Shown: positions 9,312 through 19,738, numbered from the stretch's first letter. The stretch is DNA of 64,000 bases from Natranaerobius thermophilus JW/NM-WN-LF (GCF_000020005.1 NC_010718.1:1555001-1619000), one strand, 5' to 3'. Notes: generated from the sequence alone by a model not told the origin. Made by a program: numbers and translations.

Positions 9312-10874
9312 ATGTTTAAAAAGTATTATGACAATTTTGACAAAAAGTCTAAAAAGCTTATCAGTATTGTAATCCCTGTTATGATATTTTTTATGTTCAT
9401 GATGTTGGGCCTAGGAGGATATCAACAGTACAGATATCAAAACACTTTTATTCCCGGTATTTCAATTGCTGGGATTAATATAAGTGAAAAAAGTCATACT
9501 CAGGTAAAAAAATTGCTAGAACAAGAGCTTGAAAACATGTCTGATCAAAAGATTATTTTAGAACACCAAGAAAACACGTGGGAATACAATTTTCATGAAC
9601 TCGGGATGGATTGGATGGTTAAAGCTTCCTTTGATAAAGCCCTTGATAATGATGAATTATCCTTTTTTGAAGGGATAAAGCTGCTGTTAGCTGAAATATC
9701 TCAAGATCAAGAAATCCAATTAGAACATGAACTTGATGAATCTAAAACAAAAAGTATTGTTAGTAATTTGAGAGACGAGATTGCTCAGAAACCTCAGGAT
9801 GCTGAATATCAAGTCAATAAATATGCCCAGTCTGTTTCTATAAAACCCCATCAAAATGGAAAAGAAATCGATGAATCAAAATTTATATCTGAATTAAATT
9901 ACTTACTCGAACAAATAAGCCAAGATCTAAGAAGCTTTACTGATGCTGAATTTGTTATAGAAATTCCAACTACCACTGTGGAACCCGACACACTAACAGA
10001 AGAATTACAGGAATTGGGGATTGATACCCTGATAAGTACCTTTGAAACACATTACGACGAAGATGATGAGCAAAGAGTCACTAATATTGAACTTGCTTCT
10101 GAAAAGCTGGATAACAAAAAACTAGAGCCAGGAGAAAAATTATCTTTTAATGAAGTCGTAGGTCCCAGAACGAGAGAAAGGGGCTATCAAGAAGCCCCTG
10201 TTATCATAGATGGTGAACTGGTTGATGGTTTAGGCGGAGGTATTTGTCAGGTTTCTACTACTTTGTACAATTCTGTTTTAAAGGCAGGTATAATTCCAAT
10301 AGAAAGGTCTCCTCATGGCATACCAGTAGAATATGTTTCCCTGGGTAGAGATGCCGCAGTAGCATACGACTATCTTGACCTGGTGTTTGAAAATCACAGG
10401 GACAATGGAATTCTAATATCCACCCTGGTAGATGAAAACAGATTGAGGGTCGATATTTACGGAAGCCAAGAATCCCATGATTACACGATAAGAACGGAAG
10501 ATTATCAAGAAATCCACCCGGATACCATCTATTTTTTAAAAACAGATGATGGTGAACGGGTGGAAATTAGTCAAGAAGAAAAACAGGAATTGTTGGATAC
10601 CAATGAAAGTGATGAAAATGTGAATGAGAATGATTATGATAATGAAGAAAATGATCTTGAAGAAACCAACACAAATAATGATGACAAAGAACACATAGAA
10701 GATACTAACTACGAAATCACTGAACTTCAAAGGGGTAGACTTGGTTATCAGATAGAAGTCTGGTTACTAACATATAAAAACGATGAAAAAGTTGACAAAG
10801 AACATATAGCTACGGATATTTACCCATCAAGAGATGAAAAATACTTAATCGAATTAGAGGATTCTGATCAATAA
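9312..10874 (+). CDS. VanW-family membrane-anchored cell-wall protein
   Basis: Protein of 520 residues with a cytoplasmic basic N-terminus, one transmembrane helix (about residues 17-36) and an extracellular part. Residues about 70-220 look like the PG_binding_4 repeats found in YoaR-type proteins. The VanW domain follows (about 230-390) with its hallmark GLGGGICQVSTTLYN. A highly acidic Asn/Asp/Glu stretch (about 420-460) and a G5-like C-terminal strand region end it. The molecular role of VanW domains is not established; vancomycin resistance is not implied. I start at ATG 9312 because the membrane helix follows directly and GGTGG lies upstream; the 23 codons before it lie in the hairpin. 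Confidence 0.85.
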   Translation: MFKKYYDNFDKKSKKLISIVIPVMIFFMFMMLGLGGYQQYRYQNTFIPGISIAGINISEKSHTQVKKLLEQELENMSDQKIILEHQENTWEYNFHELGMDWMVKASFDKALDNDELSFFEGIKLLLAEISQDQEIQLEHELDESKTKSIVSNLRDEIAQKPQDAEYQVNKYAQSVSIKPHQNGKEIDESKFISELNYLLEQISQDLRSFTDAEFVIEIPTTTVEPDTLTEELQELGIDTLISTFETHYDEDDEQRVTNIELASEKLDNKKLEPGEKLSFNEVVGPRTRERGYQEAPVIIDGELVDGLGGGICQVSTTLYNSVLKAGIIPIERSPHGIPVEYVSLGRDAAVAYDYLDLVFENHRDNGILISTLVDENRLRVDIYGSQESHDYTIRTEDYQEIHPDTIYFLKTDDGERVEISQEEKQELLDTNESDENVNENDYDNEENDLEETNTNNDDKEHIEDTNYEITELQRGRLGYQIEVWLLTYKNDEKVDKEHIATDIYPSRDEKYLIELEDSDQ

Positions 10875-10879
10875 GTGAA

Positions 10880-11137
10880 TTATAAATTTATTTTATTGAT
10901 GGAAACATGCCAAGTAGATTCGCAATTAGGACAGATCACTTGATGTAGACAATCATTGGAATCATGTTTTACTTCTGAATTATCTAGCTTAACTTGTTGT
11001 GGTTCTTGATACTCATAAGGTGCATAGGGGTCTAAATCCTCGATAGGTTTTGAACCTTCTTCCATAATTTCACGACAGTTGGGGCAGTATTCTTCTAGAA
11101 CAACTAACCCATTACAAACTGGGCAGATATGATCGAT
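10880..11137 (-). CDS. Small zinc-ribbon protein, non-standard start
   Basis: About 85 residues with two CxxC pairs near the N-terminus (CPVC, CPNC) and another (CPNC) near the C-terminus, so it should bind zinc. The middle is acidic. An ATG exists at 11065, but this would discard both N-terminal CxxC pairs, and no ribosome site precedes it. The reading frame stays open upstream and a GGAGGTG (11147-11153) lies 9 bases before an ATC at 11137; no ATG, GTG or TTG is in that part of the frame. Either ATC initiates or a start was lost. It is convergent with vanW and divergent from miaB. Function unknown. Confidence 0.6.
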   Translation of the reverse strand: MDHICPVCNGLVVLEEYCPNCREIMEEGSKPIEDLDPYAPYEYQEPQQVKLDNSEVKHDSNDCLHQVICPNCESTWHVSINKINL

Positions 11138-11280
11138 AAATAAGCACCTCCAACGAAAACTAAATACTAATATTTTGATTATTAATTTTGGATTCAGTTA
11201 TAGTGTTTACAGGATTAATGTTTTTTCATTCCTTTTTTGATATAATATAAAAATGCTATAATCATACTGGAGGTGAGATT

Positions 11281-12636
11281 ATGACACTTTATCAACTAGG
11301 AAATGGAAAAAAATTTTATACTTTGACATTCGGTTGTCAGATGAACGAACATGATTCTGAAGTTTTGGCAGGAATGTTAGATCAAATGGGATTTGAAAAG
11401 GCTGCCTCTGAAGAAGAGGCGGATCTATTAATTATAAATACATGTGCGGTTAGAGAAAAAGCGGAACAAAAGGTTTTGGGCAAAATCGGAACTCTAAGAT
11501 ATTTAAAAGAAAACAAACCCGATATGAAGATAGCCATTGGAGGATGCATGGTTCAGCAGGAGCATGTAGCCAATAAAATTTATCGTGATTTCACCCATGT
11601 GGATATAATTTTTGGTACTCATAATATAAATAGATTCCCTCAGCTGCTCGAACATGTCATGCAAAAAGGGAAACGTGTTAAAGAAATTTCTCAAGACGAT
11701 AGTCAGGTATTTGAAAACTTGCCTCATAAAAGGGAAGATTCTATTAAGGCATGGGTAGTAATCAGTTACGGTTGCGATAATTATTGTAAATACTGTATAG
11801 TACCATATGTCCGAGGACAGCAAAGAAGTCGTGATCCAGAACATATTAAATACGAAGTGGAAAAGCTAGCTAAAGAGGGGTTAAAAGAAATAACTCTTTT
11901 AGGCCAAAATGTTAATAGCTATGGTAAAGATTTGGATCAGAATATTAGCTTTACTAATTTACTGGAAGAACTGTCTAAAATTGAAGGCATAGAACGGATC
12001 CGGTTTATGACTAGTCATCCCAAGGATTTTGATAAAGAATTAATTACTACGCTAAAAGAATCAAACAAGATCTGTGAGCATTTTCATTTACCAGTACAAG
12101 CTGGAAGTAATAAAATACTTAAAAAGATGGGCCGTGGATATACTCGAGAACATTACGTAGATATTGTCAATGATATCAGAGCTGAACTCCCCAATGCTAG
12201 TATAACTACAGATATAATTGTAGGTTATCCCGGGGAAGAGGAAGAAGATTTTCAAGAAACCCTTGACCTAGTTCAAAATGTGAAATTTGATAGTGCTTTT
12301 ACATTCGTGTATTCTAAAAGAAGTGGTACACCAGCCGCAGAAATGGCTGAACAAGTTGATGAACAAACAAAAAAAGGACGAATCCAAAAGTTGATTTCGG
12401 TACAACAAGAAATATCAGAACAGAGAAATAAAGATTTAGAGAATACCGTTCAAAGAATTCTTGTGGAGGGTGTCAGTAAAAATAACGAGGATATGCTGTC
12501 CGGCAGGACGAGAACGGATAAATTAGTACACTTTCCAGGCGATAAAGAGCTAATTGGGGAACTAGTTGATGTTAAAATTACTCGAGGACACAGTTGGAAT
12601 TTGTACGGAGAGATATTTGAGGATAGTCTAACATGA
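11281..12636 (+). CDS. miaB: tRNA-2-methylthio-N6-dimethylallyladenosine synthase MiaB
   Basis: Radical-SAM methylthiotransferase, 451 residues, acting on i6A37 made by MiaA, whose gene lies downstream in the same cluster. The N-terminal UPF0004 domain has its three cluster cysteines in FGCQMNEHDSE, NTCAVRE and GGCMVQQE. The radical-SAM CxxxCxxC is in GCDNYCKYCIVPYVRG near residue 165, and a TRAM RNA-binding domain forms the last 65 residues. GGAGGTGAG precedes the ATG. TATAAT-like boxes at 11241-11246 and 11257-11262 mark the probable promoter of the miaB-mutS-mutL-miaA-hfq run. Confidence 0.95.
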   Translation: MTLYQLGNGKKFYTLTFGCQMNEHDSEVLAGMLDQMGFEKAASEEEADLLIINTCAVREKAEQKVLGKIGTLRYLKENKPDMKIAIGGCMVQQEHVANKIYRDFTHVDIIFGTHNINRFPQLLEHVMQKGKRVKEISQDDSQVFENLPHKREDSIKAWVVISYGCDNYCKYCIVPYVRGQQRSRDPEHIKYEVEKLAKEGLKEITLLGQNVNSYGKDLDQNISFTNLLEELSKIEGIERIRFMTSHPKDFDKELITTLKESNKICEHFHLPVQAGSNKILKKMGRGYTREHYVDIVNDIRAELPNASITTDIIVGYPGEEEEDFQETLDLVQNVKFDSAFTFVYSKRSGTPAAEMAEQVDEQTKKGRIQKLISVQQEISEQRNKDLENTVQRILVEGVSKNNEDMLSGRTRTDKLVHFPGDKELIGELVDVKITRGHSWNLYGEIFEDSLT

Positions 12637-12675
12637 TATCATACCAGGTCAGTTTAGTTGATAGGGGGAATTGTT

Positions 12676-15285
12676 ATGGCTAAAAACACCCGTAAAATTA
12701 CACCTATGATCCAACAATATTTAGATATCAAGGAAGAATACCCTGATGCTATATTATTTTTCAGGGTAGGAGATTTCTATGAGATGTTCTTTGAGGATGC
12801 GGAATTGGCGGCTAAAGAGCTAGAAATAGTTTTAACTAAACGTAGTGTAGATAAAAAAGATTCTAATCCTATTCCCCTGGCGGGTATACCTTATCATTCA
12901 TGTGAGACATATATTGGGAAACTATTGGACAAGGGTTACAAAGTGGCTATTTGTGAGCAAGTCGAAGACCCTCAACAAGCCAAGGGAATTGTAAAACGTG
13001 AAGTAGTCCAACTGATTACTCCGGGTACTGTGTTGGACAGTAACTTTTTGAAAGAAAAAGAACATAATTTTTTAGTTGGACTCTGTGAAGACCACAATTA
13101 TTTTGGACTAGCAACAGTAGATGTTTCTACTGGCGATTTTTTTGTTACGGAAATTTCTAAAACTAATTACGATAAGGTTATTGATGAAATCTTAACAGTC
13201 TCTCCTCGTGAAATTATTATAGATGAGGAGAAGACTAGGGCAGATAAAATCTTATCCAAATTAAAAAATTACGGGATTTTAGTTACTAATAAGTCCCAAC
13301 CCACTTTTAATAAAGCCTGTGATATTTTAAAATCACAGTTTAATGTTGAATCCCTAGAAGGCTTTGGATTGGCTGATCAAAAAAGTTCGATTATAGCTGG
13401 TGGATTTTTAGTTCAATATTTAATAGACACCCAAAAAACCACACTGGAACATCTGCAAAATGTAAAACCTTATTCTACAGAATCTTATTTGGTTATGGAC
13501 TCTAATACCAGAAAAAATCTTGAGCTTTGCGAAACCATCAGACAACAGCGTAAAGAGGGCTCTTTACTTTGGGTATTGGACAAGACTTTAACTGCCATGG
13601 GCGGAAGAATGCTTAGGAATTGGATTCAACACCCACTTTTGAACGTGGATGCAATTAATCACAGGTTACAGGCTGTTGAGTTTTTCCTCAATTTTATGTA
13701 CAGAGAAGAATTAGCTAGAACTTTAAAAAATGTTTATGATTTAGAACGGGTACTAGGAAAGATAATTTATGATAGAGCAACTCCTAAGGATTTAATAGCA
13801 TTGAGCAATTCTTTAGAAATTTTGCCAGATGTAAAAGATCTGTTAAAGAATGATGAAGACGGAACTTTAAATGATTTAATGGACAGGCTTCCTGATCTTA
13901 TGGATCTTGTAGAGCTAATTAATTCTGCTATTGTTCCGGATCCCCCTGCGACTGTAAAAGAAGGTGGCATTATTAAAGATGGTTTTGATGAAGAACTAGA
14001 CAAAATCAAAGATCTTTCAAGGGGTGGCAAAGAATGGATTGCCAACTTAGAAGCTAAAGAAAAGGAAAGAACAGGTATAAAATCCCTCAAGGTAAGATAC
14101 AATAAAGTGTTTGGTTACTATATTGAAGTAACTAAAAAGAATCTTGATTTGGTACCTGAGGATTATATAAGAAAGCAAACCTTGGTCAATGCCGAAAGGT
14201 TTGTAACACCCGATTTAAAAGAATATGAAGACAAAATTCTTAAAGCAGAAGAAGAAATGACTGATTTAGAGTACAAGATTTTTCAAAAAATCAGATCAGA
14301 GGTTATATCTCGAATAAAAGAAATACAAGAAGCTGCAAAAATTCTGGCTGAACTCGATTGTTACAGATCACTGGCAGCATCTGCAGCAGAGTACGATTTT
14401 GTTCCACCTCAGGTTGATAATTCAGATATAATTGACATTAAGGAAGGAAGACATCCCGTGGTAGAACGTGTCAGCCAGGAAGAGCCATTTGTCCCCAATG
14501 ATACTTATCTGGACAATGGAACGGAACAGATTGCATTGATAACCGGACCCAATATGGCTGGTAAATCAACATATATGAGACAGGTAGCTTTAATAATAGT
14601 TATGGCACAAATGGGCTCCTATGTACCAGCAACTAGTGCTCGGATTGGAATTGTCGATAAAATATTCACAAGGGTAGGAGCGGCTGACGATTTAGTGAGC
14701 GGTCAATCTACTTTTATGGTAGAAATGAATGAAGTGGCTAATATTTTAAACAATGCAACTTCTAATAGTTTTGTGATTTTAGATGAAATCGGAAGAGGTA
14801 CAAGCACCTTTGATGGAATTTCTATTGCCAGGGCTGTTGTGGAATACTTACACCAAGAAGACAAGGTAGCATGTAAAACTCTTTTTGCAACTCATTTTCA
14901 TGAATTGATTGAACTGGCCGATGAATTTGCAAGAGTTGTTAATTATTCAGTATCTGTTAAAGAAGAGGGCGATGATATGATATTCTTGAGAGAAATAGAA
15001 AAAGGTGGTACCGATAGAAGTTATGGAGTCCAAGTAGCTAGATTAGCTGGTATTCCAAGAAAAGTTATTGGTAGAGCTAAAGAGATCTTATCATATTTGG
15101 AAAGTCGGGAAACTAATACGGAAATTCCTATGACCGGATATCAAGTAACCTTAGATGATCTATCGGCCGAGAAAAATAAACTGATTCAAGAACTAAATAA
15201 TATTAATCCCGATGAATTATCTCCCAAAGATGCCTTAGACAAGATTTATGAATTATACGATAAAGCTCAGAAATTTAAAGAATAG
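12676..15285 (+). CDS. mutS: DNA mismatch repair protein MutS
   Basis: Mismatch-recognition ATPase, about 869 residues, the normal MutS1 length. The N-terminal mismatch-binding motif is FRVGDFYEMFF near residue 30. The ABC-type ATPase has Walker A GPNMAGKST near 616, the signature region, Walker B VILDEIGRGTS near 695 and a C-terminal dimerisation helix. ATG 12676 is preceded by TAGGGGG; the frame opens 18 bases earlier at TTG. It is followed 73 bases later by mutL, the standard Firmicute pairing. Confidence 0.96.
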   Translation: MAKNTRKITPMIQQYLDIKEEYPDAILFFRVGDFYEMFFEDAELAAKELEIVLTKRSVDKKDSNPIPLAGIPYHSCETYIGKLLDKGYKVAICEQVEDPQQAKGIVKREVVQLITPGTVLDSNFLKEKEHNFLVGLCEDHNYFGLATVDVSTGDFFVTEISKTNYDKVIDEILTVSPREIIIDEEKTRADKILSKLKNYGILVTNKSQPTFNKACDILKSQFNVESLEGFGLADQKSSIIAGGFLVQYLIDTQKTTLEHLQNVKPYSTESYLVMDSNTRKNLELCETIRQQRKEGSLLWVLDKTLTAMGGRMLRNWIQHPLLNVDAINHRLQAVEFFLNFMYREELARTLKNVYDLERVLGKIIYDRATPKDLIALSNSLEILPDVKDLLKNDEDGTLNDLMDRLPDLMDLVELINSAIVPDPPATVKEGGIIKDGFDEELDKIKDLSRGGKEWIANLEAKEKERTGIKSLKVRYNKVFGYYIEVTKKNLDLVPEDYIRKQTLVNAERFVTPDLKEYEDKILKAEEEMTDLEYKIFQKIRSEVISRIKEIQEAAKILAELDCYRSLAASAAEYDFVPPQVDNSDIIDIKEGRHPVVERVSQEEPFVPNDTYLDNGTEQIALITGPNMAGKSTYMRQVALIIVMAQMGSYVPATSARIGIVDKIFTRVGAADDLVSGQSTFMVEMNEVANILNNATSNSFVILDEIGRGTSTFDGISIARAVVEYLHQEDKVACKTLFATHFHELIELADEFARVVNYSVSVKEEGDDMIFLREIEKGGTDRSYGVQVARLAGIPRKVIGRAKEILSYLESRETNTEIPMTGYQVTLDDLSAEKNKLIQELNNINPDELSPKDALDKIYELYDKAQKFKE

Positions 15286-15358
15286 GCGACTATAACTTAA
15301 AAAACGCCAAAGAGATAAAAAGCTAAAGGGGATCAAAAGGGATAGGGGGTTAGCTCAA

Positions 15359-17401
15359 ATGGGTCGGATAAACATATTGAGACATGAAATATCAGAAAAA
15401 ATAGCTGCTGGTGAAGTGGTGGAACGTCCCGCCTCTGTAGTTAAAGAATTAATTGAAAACTCCATTGATGCAGGTAGTGATAATATCCAAATATTCTTAT
15501 CTAAGGCCGGCAAAGAATTGATTCGCGTGATTGACAATGGCCTAGGGATTCATCCCGAAGATGTAGAGCTAGCTTTCTCTAGGCATGCCACAAGTAAGGT
15601 TAATAGTATCAAGGACCTTGATAAAATAAATACATTAGGTTTTCGGGGTGAAGCCCTGGCTAGTATTGCTGCAGTAAGTAAAATTGAAATGAATACCAGG
15701 CGCCACGATAGTAAAGAGGGAACTAGAGTGTTCCTTGAAGAGGGGAAAGTTCAACAACGAGGTAGTGCGGGGTGTCCACCTGGGACCGATATTGCAGTGA
15801 AAGATTTATTTTACAACACCCCCGCCAGGTTAAAATTTCTCAGCAAAGAAAGTACTGAAATTGCGTTAATCCATGATATAATTAATAAATTTGCACTGGC
15901 AAATCCTAATATTAGATTCAGGGCATTAAACGGGAATAAAAAGCTTTTGCAGACCTCAGGCAGAAACGATATGCTAGAAGTGATAGCTAATATATACGGC
16001 TATCAAACTGCGAAAAAACTGTTACCAATAAAATATTCTCAAGATGGTATTACCATTACAGGTTACATAGCAAAGCCGGAACTGACCCGATCTAATAGAA
16101 GTTATCAAACTTTTTTCGTAAACGATAGATATGTAAAAAGCACCTTTTTATCCGAAAGATTAGAAAAAGGGTATCATACATTGCTTCCAAAACATAGATA
16201 TCCTTTTTCAATATTGAAACTTCAAGTACCTGATGAGATATTAGATGTAAATGTGCACCCAGCGAAAATACATGTTAGATTCATAAATGAAAAACAAATT
16301 GGAAATATGTTAACAAAAGCTGTGACAGAGAAATTAAAACAAGAACAATTGATTTTTCAAGCTCCCAAAGTTAATAATACTAAGAAAAACCAAACTAAAC
16401 CGGAAGGCTCTCAACTTCGTTTTAGAGGTGTTAACAAGAATAATGCTCCCAGTTTCGAGAAAACCTCAAGTAAGTTTAAAAGTCAATTAAATAATAATGT
16501 TTATGATAACATTTCTTCTAAAACTAGTAACAACTACTTAAAAGAAAAACAGGAATATGATATTCCAAGAATTAATAATAAAGTAGACCACACAAAAAAC
16601 CATATAGAAAACCAAACAGAAAACCATATAGAAACACATCAAAAAACACAAGAAATAGGTGATCAAGAAAAGACTAGTGATAGTGTTCATTACGGTAGTA
16701 ATCCAAGTAGTAAACCAATTGGTGATTCAAGTGGTAAACTAAGTGATGATTCAAGTGGTGAATCATATAGTGATCATATAGATACCATAGATTTAGCTGA
16801 TAATAATGAAAACTTTTTACATGATTTACTTGAATATCGCGTCGTTGGCCAAATTTTTACTACTTATTGGATTCTAGAATCTAGTGATGAAATTTATTTA
16901 ATAGATCAACATGCTGCCCATGAACGAATAAATTATCAATTATTAATGGATAGATATCGCTCTTCTCAACTAAAAAGCCAACAGGTTATTCCCTATACAT
17001 TAGAGTTGGACAGTGCTGGTATAACAGCCCTAGAAGATAATTTAGATAAACTGCGCCAGTGTGGCTTGGAATTCGAATTCTTTGGTCAAAACACTTTATT
17101 AGTGAGAGGAGTTCCCTTTGCAATTAAAGATATCTTCGATCAAGATGCAATTTATGATCTGATTGATCAGTTGATAAAACATCCTGATAACGATCTGGAT
17201 ATAACAAGCCTGGAAGAAATGTTAATTACCATTGCTTGTAAAAAAAGTATTAAAGCTAATGAAAAGATCGGAGCAAAAGAATTAAAATCTTTGTTAAAGT
17301 CCCTTGTGGAAACACCTACGCCTTTTACCTGTCCTCATGGACGGCCTACAATTATAAACTTAACCAGAACAGATGTAGAAAAACTGTTTTACCGAGTTTA
17401 A
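15359..17401 (+). CDS. mutL: DNA mismatch repair protein MutL (endonuclease type)
   Basis: GHKL ATPase and latent endonuclease, 680 residues. The N-terminal ATPase shows AGEVVERPASVVKELIENS and DNGLGI. A long Asn/Ser/Lys-rich linker (about residues 345-480) contains short tandem-like runs. The C-terminal domain has DQHAAHE, ACKKSIKA, CPHGRPT and FYR, the marks of the Mn/Zn endonuclease seen in species without MutH. The nuclease motif normally written DQHA(X)2E(X)4E reads DQHAAHERINYQ here, so the last glutamate is a glutamine while the aspartate, histidine and first glutamate are kept. Confidence 0.95.
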   Translation: MGRINILRHEISEKIAAGEVVERPASVVKELIENSIDAGSDNIQIFLSKAGKELIRVIDNGLGIHPEDVELAFSRHATSKVNSIKDLDKINTLGFRGEALASIAAVSKIEMNTRRHDSKEGTRVFLEEGKVQQRGSAGCPPGTDIAVKDLFYNTPARLKFLSKESTEIALIHDIINKFALANPNIRFRALNGNKKLLQTSGRNDMLEVIANIYGYQTAKKLLPIKYSQDGITITGYIAKPELTRSNRSYQTFFVNDRYVKSTFLSERLEKGYHTLLPKHRYPFSILKLQVPDEILDVNVHPAKIHVRFINEKQIGNMLTKAVTEKLKQEQLIFQAPKVNNTKKNQTKPEGSQLRFRGVNKNNAPSFEKTSSKFKSQLNNNVYDNISSKTSNNYLKEKQEYDIPRINNKVDHTKNHIENQTENHIETHQKTQEIGDQEKTSDSVHYGSNPSSKPIGDSSGKLSDDSSGESYSDHIDTIDLADNNENFLHDLLEYRVVGQIFTTYWILESSDEIYLIDQHAAHERINYQLLMDRYRSSQLKSQQVIPYTLELDSAGITALEDNLDKLRQCGLEFEFFGQNTLLVRGVPFAIKDIFDQDAIYDLIDQLIKHPDNDLDITSLEEMLITIACKKSIKANEKIGAKELKSLLKSLVETPTPFTCPHGRPTIINLTRTDVEKLFYRV

Positions 17402-17456
17402 TAAACTTAGCAGAATGCTATAAAAAATTTTGCTAGTTATTGGGGTGAAAAAATTT

Positions 17457-18455
17457 ATGATGAACACATATGACAATCAACACCGTGAACAACAAAAGTT
17501 GAGTGAAAATATATTAAAAACAAAACCTCTTATAGCAATTGTAGGCCCTACAGCTGTTGGAAAGACGGATATTTCTATAAAAGTAGCCGAAAGATTACCT
17601 GTGTCTACTGGAATAATTTCGGCTGACTCTATGCAAGTATATAAAAAAATGGATATCGGAACAGCCAAACCTTCCCAAGAAATTAGAACCAAGATACCAC
17701 ATTATCTAGTTGATAATGTGGAACCAGACGAAGAATTTAGTGTAGGAAGATATCAAAAACATGCTAAATCAATTCTGAATCAACTTTATCAAAACAAAGA
17801 GCTGCCCCTTTTAGTAGGAGGTACGGGCTTATATGTAGATGCGCTTATTTATGACTTTTCAATGAATGAGCTTCCTAAATCAACGAAATATCGTCAAGAG
17901 TTACAGCAAAAAGCAGAACAAGATGGTTTAGAACAGTTGTACCGGAAACTAGAAAAAGTAGACCCCGATGCTGCTGATAGAATTCATCCCAATGATCAAA
18001 GGAGAATCATTCGCGCATTAGAAGTTTATTATTACACTGGTGAACCTATCAGCCAAAGACAAAAGAGAAGATACGACTCTCCTTATAATTTATTAATATT
18101 TGGCATAACAATGGATAGAAACAAATTATATAACAAAATAGAAACACGTGTAGATCAAATGATTGATCAAGGTTTAGTGGAGGAAGTAAAGTACTTATTA
18201 GAAAACGGTTATCACTTACAGCTCACTTCTATGCAAGGTTTGGGATATAAAGAGATAGCAGGGTATTTAATGGGTGATTATGATTTAGAAACTGCAGTTC
18301 AAAAGTTAAAGAAAAACACTAAAAGGTTTGCAAAAAGACAGCTTTCCTGGTTTCGAAGGGATCCCAATATAAAATGGTTAGATATTACTGAAACTGATAA
18401 AAGTGAAATTTGTGACAAGATTATTGATATGATCTTGAAGGAATATTTGGAATAA
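17457..18455 (+). CDS. miaA: tRNA dimethylallyltransferase MiaA
   Basis: Adds a dimethylallyl group to A37 of tRNAs reading UNN codons, the substrate of MiaB encoded upstream. 332 residues from ATG 17457, where GGGGTG lies about 10 bases upstream; an in-frame TTG at 17430 is less likely. Visible are the P-loop GPTAVGKTD, SADSMQVYKKMDIGTAKP, the LVGGTGLY segment and the tRNA-binding QRRIIRALEVY region. It sits 55 bases after mutL and 65 before hfq. Confidence 0.95.
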   Translation: MMNTYDNQHREQQKLSENILKTKPLIAIVGPTAVGKTDISIKVAERLPVSTGIISADSMQVYKKMDIGTAKPSQEIRTKIPHYLVDNVEPDEEFSVGRYQKHAKSILNQLYQNKELPLLVGGTGLYVDALIYDFSMNELPKSTKYRQELQQKAEQDGLEQLYRKLEKVDPDAADRIHPNDQRRIIRALEVYYYTGEPISQRQKRRYDSPYNLLIFGITMDRNKLYNKIETRVDQMIDQGLVEEVKYLLENGYHLQLTSMQGLGYKEIAGYLMGDYDLETAVQKLKKNTKRFAKRQLSWFRRDPNIKWLDITETDKSEICDKIIDMILKEYLE

Positions 18456-18520
18456 CATAGAAATATAGATATTAGGTAATAAAAATTATATAATATATAA
18501 ATTATATTGGAGGCGATAGC

Positions 18521-18775
18521 TTGTCAAAAAACACAATTAATTTACAGGATAATGTTTTAAACCAGGTGAGGAAGAACAAAATTACAGTAACTATTTTTTT
18601 GGTCAATGGCTATAAAATTCGCGGCCTAATTAAAAGTTTCGATAATTTCACACTATTGATGGAGGTTAATGGTGAACAACAGATGATTTATAAGCATGCA
18701 GTTAGTACCATAATCCCAGGTAAAACTCTCAATCTCTTCTCCGATCAATCCGATAAAAATGATCAAGAACAGTAA
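18521..18775 (+). CDS. hfq: RNA chaperone Hfq
   Basis: 84-residue Sm-like protein that forms a hexameric ring and pairs small RNAs with mRNAs. The Sm1 segment ([18 protein letters not shown]) and the Sm2 segment YKHAVSTI are both seen; the usual bacterial YKHA(I/V)ST motif is intact. The start is TTG 18521 with TTGGAGGCG upstream. The place directly after miaA is the conserved one in Firmicutes and proteobacteria. Confidence 0.96.
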   Translation: MSKNTINLQDNVLNQVRKNKITVTIFLVNGYKIRGLIKSFDNFTLLMEVNGEQQMIYKHAVSTIIPGKTLNLFSDQSDKNDQEQ

Positions 18776-19088
18776 TTGACGTGTATTGTAATTATTTAAA
18801 AATGACTTGGAATCAACTTGAAATCATAATGTATTTTTAATTTTAGTTATTATGAATTTATTTACTCGTGATTTGACAGAATTTTATGTAAACAAATAAT
18901 TAGTTAAAGACACCTGTATTTAAAAGTGCTGTTAAATTAAAGTTGATTGTTGATTCACTTCTTGTTTATTGGTTTAATTCTACTATCCCTCAAAGGATTT
19001 GTAATTTGCGGAAAGCAATACTTAACAGTTAGAATATAACCCTATTAAGTAATTTGATGTAATAACATCTCTTATAGAAGGAGTGCTA
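18776..19088. other. AT-rich intergenic stretch without recognisable genes
   Basis: About 310 bases between hfq and the aminopeptidase remnant. I see no open frame with a ribosome site, no tRNA shape and no clear terminator with a T-run. Confidence 0.6.
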
Positions 19089-19738
19089 ATGTATGATCCT
19101 CGAATTAACAAATTGTGTTTCAAGCAGGTCTATTAGACAAAGAGGATCCAATTTTCCACTGGCAAGAAATAGATGATAAGCAGCAGGAGATTATTGATTA
19201 TTAAGAAAGTAAATCTGAATTACAAATTATATCCCAAGATACCAATTTGTCTATGAATATCAAGGGGCGCAAGTGGATTAACTGTTCCGGGAAAGAAAAT
19301 TTCCCCGATGGTGAATTTTTACTGCTCCTATTGAAGATTCCGTAGAAGGCCATATTAGATTTACTTTTCCTGGTATCTATGAAGGCAAAGAAATTGAGGA
19401 TATTCGATTGGAGTTTCAAAATGGGAAAGTTGTTAATGCCAAAGCTATTAAAGGTCAAGACTTACTTACTGCGTTTTTAAATACCGATGAAGGTGTCCGA
19501 TATGTAGGGGAAATAGCCATAGGCACAAATTATAGGATTAAAATTTACAAAGAATATGTTATTCGATGAAAAAATAGGGGGTACCGTTCATCTATCTGTA
19601 GGTAGTGCTTTTCCTGAAAGTGGTGGTAAAAACCATTCAAGTATACACTGGGATATGTTATGTGATATGAAATCCCAGGGTGAAATTTATGCTGATGGTG
19701 AACTCATTTATAAAAACGGAGAATTTGTAATAAGTTAA
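19089..19738 (+). pseudogene. M29-family aminopeptidase (AmpS/PepS type), degraded
   Basis: Remnant of a metallo-aminopeptidase. An ATG with GAAGGAGTG upstream starts MYDPRINKL, as in the family, but the frame breaks soon after. Family segments then appear in shifting frames: GLLDKEDPIFHWQEI, KGRKWINCSGKENFPDGEF, a long piece with TFPGIYEGKEIEDIRLEF and [19 protein letters not shown], and finally [12 protein letters not shown] with [11 protein letters not shown] and [10 protein letters not shown] large N-terminal part (about 170 residues) is missing and at least three single-base shifts plus one stop are present. The metal-binding residues of the C-terminal part remain readable, so decay is recent. 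It cannot make an active enzyme. Confidence 0.85.

Noticed and set aside
9312-10874. Vancomycin resistance from the VanW gene
   Set aside because: VanW-domain proteins are common in Firmicutes, and none of vanA/B, H, X, R or S is present.
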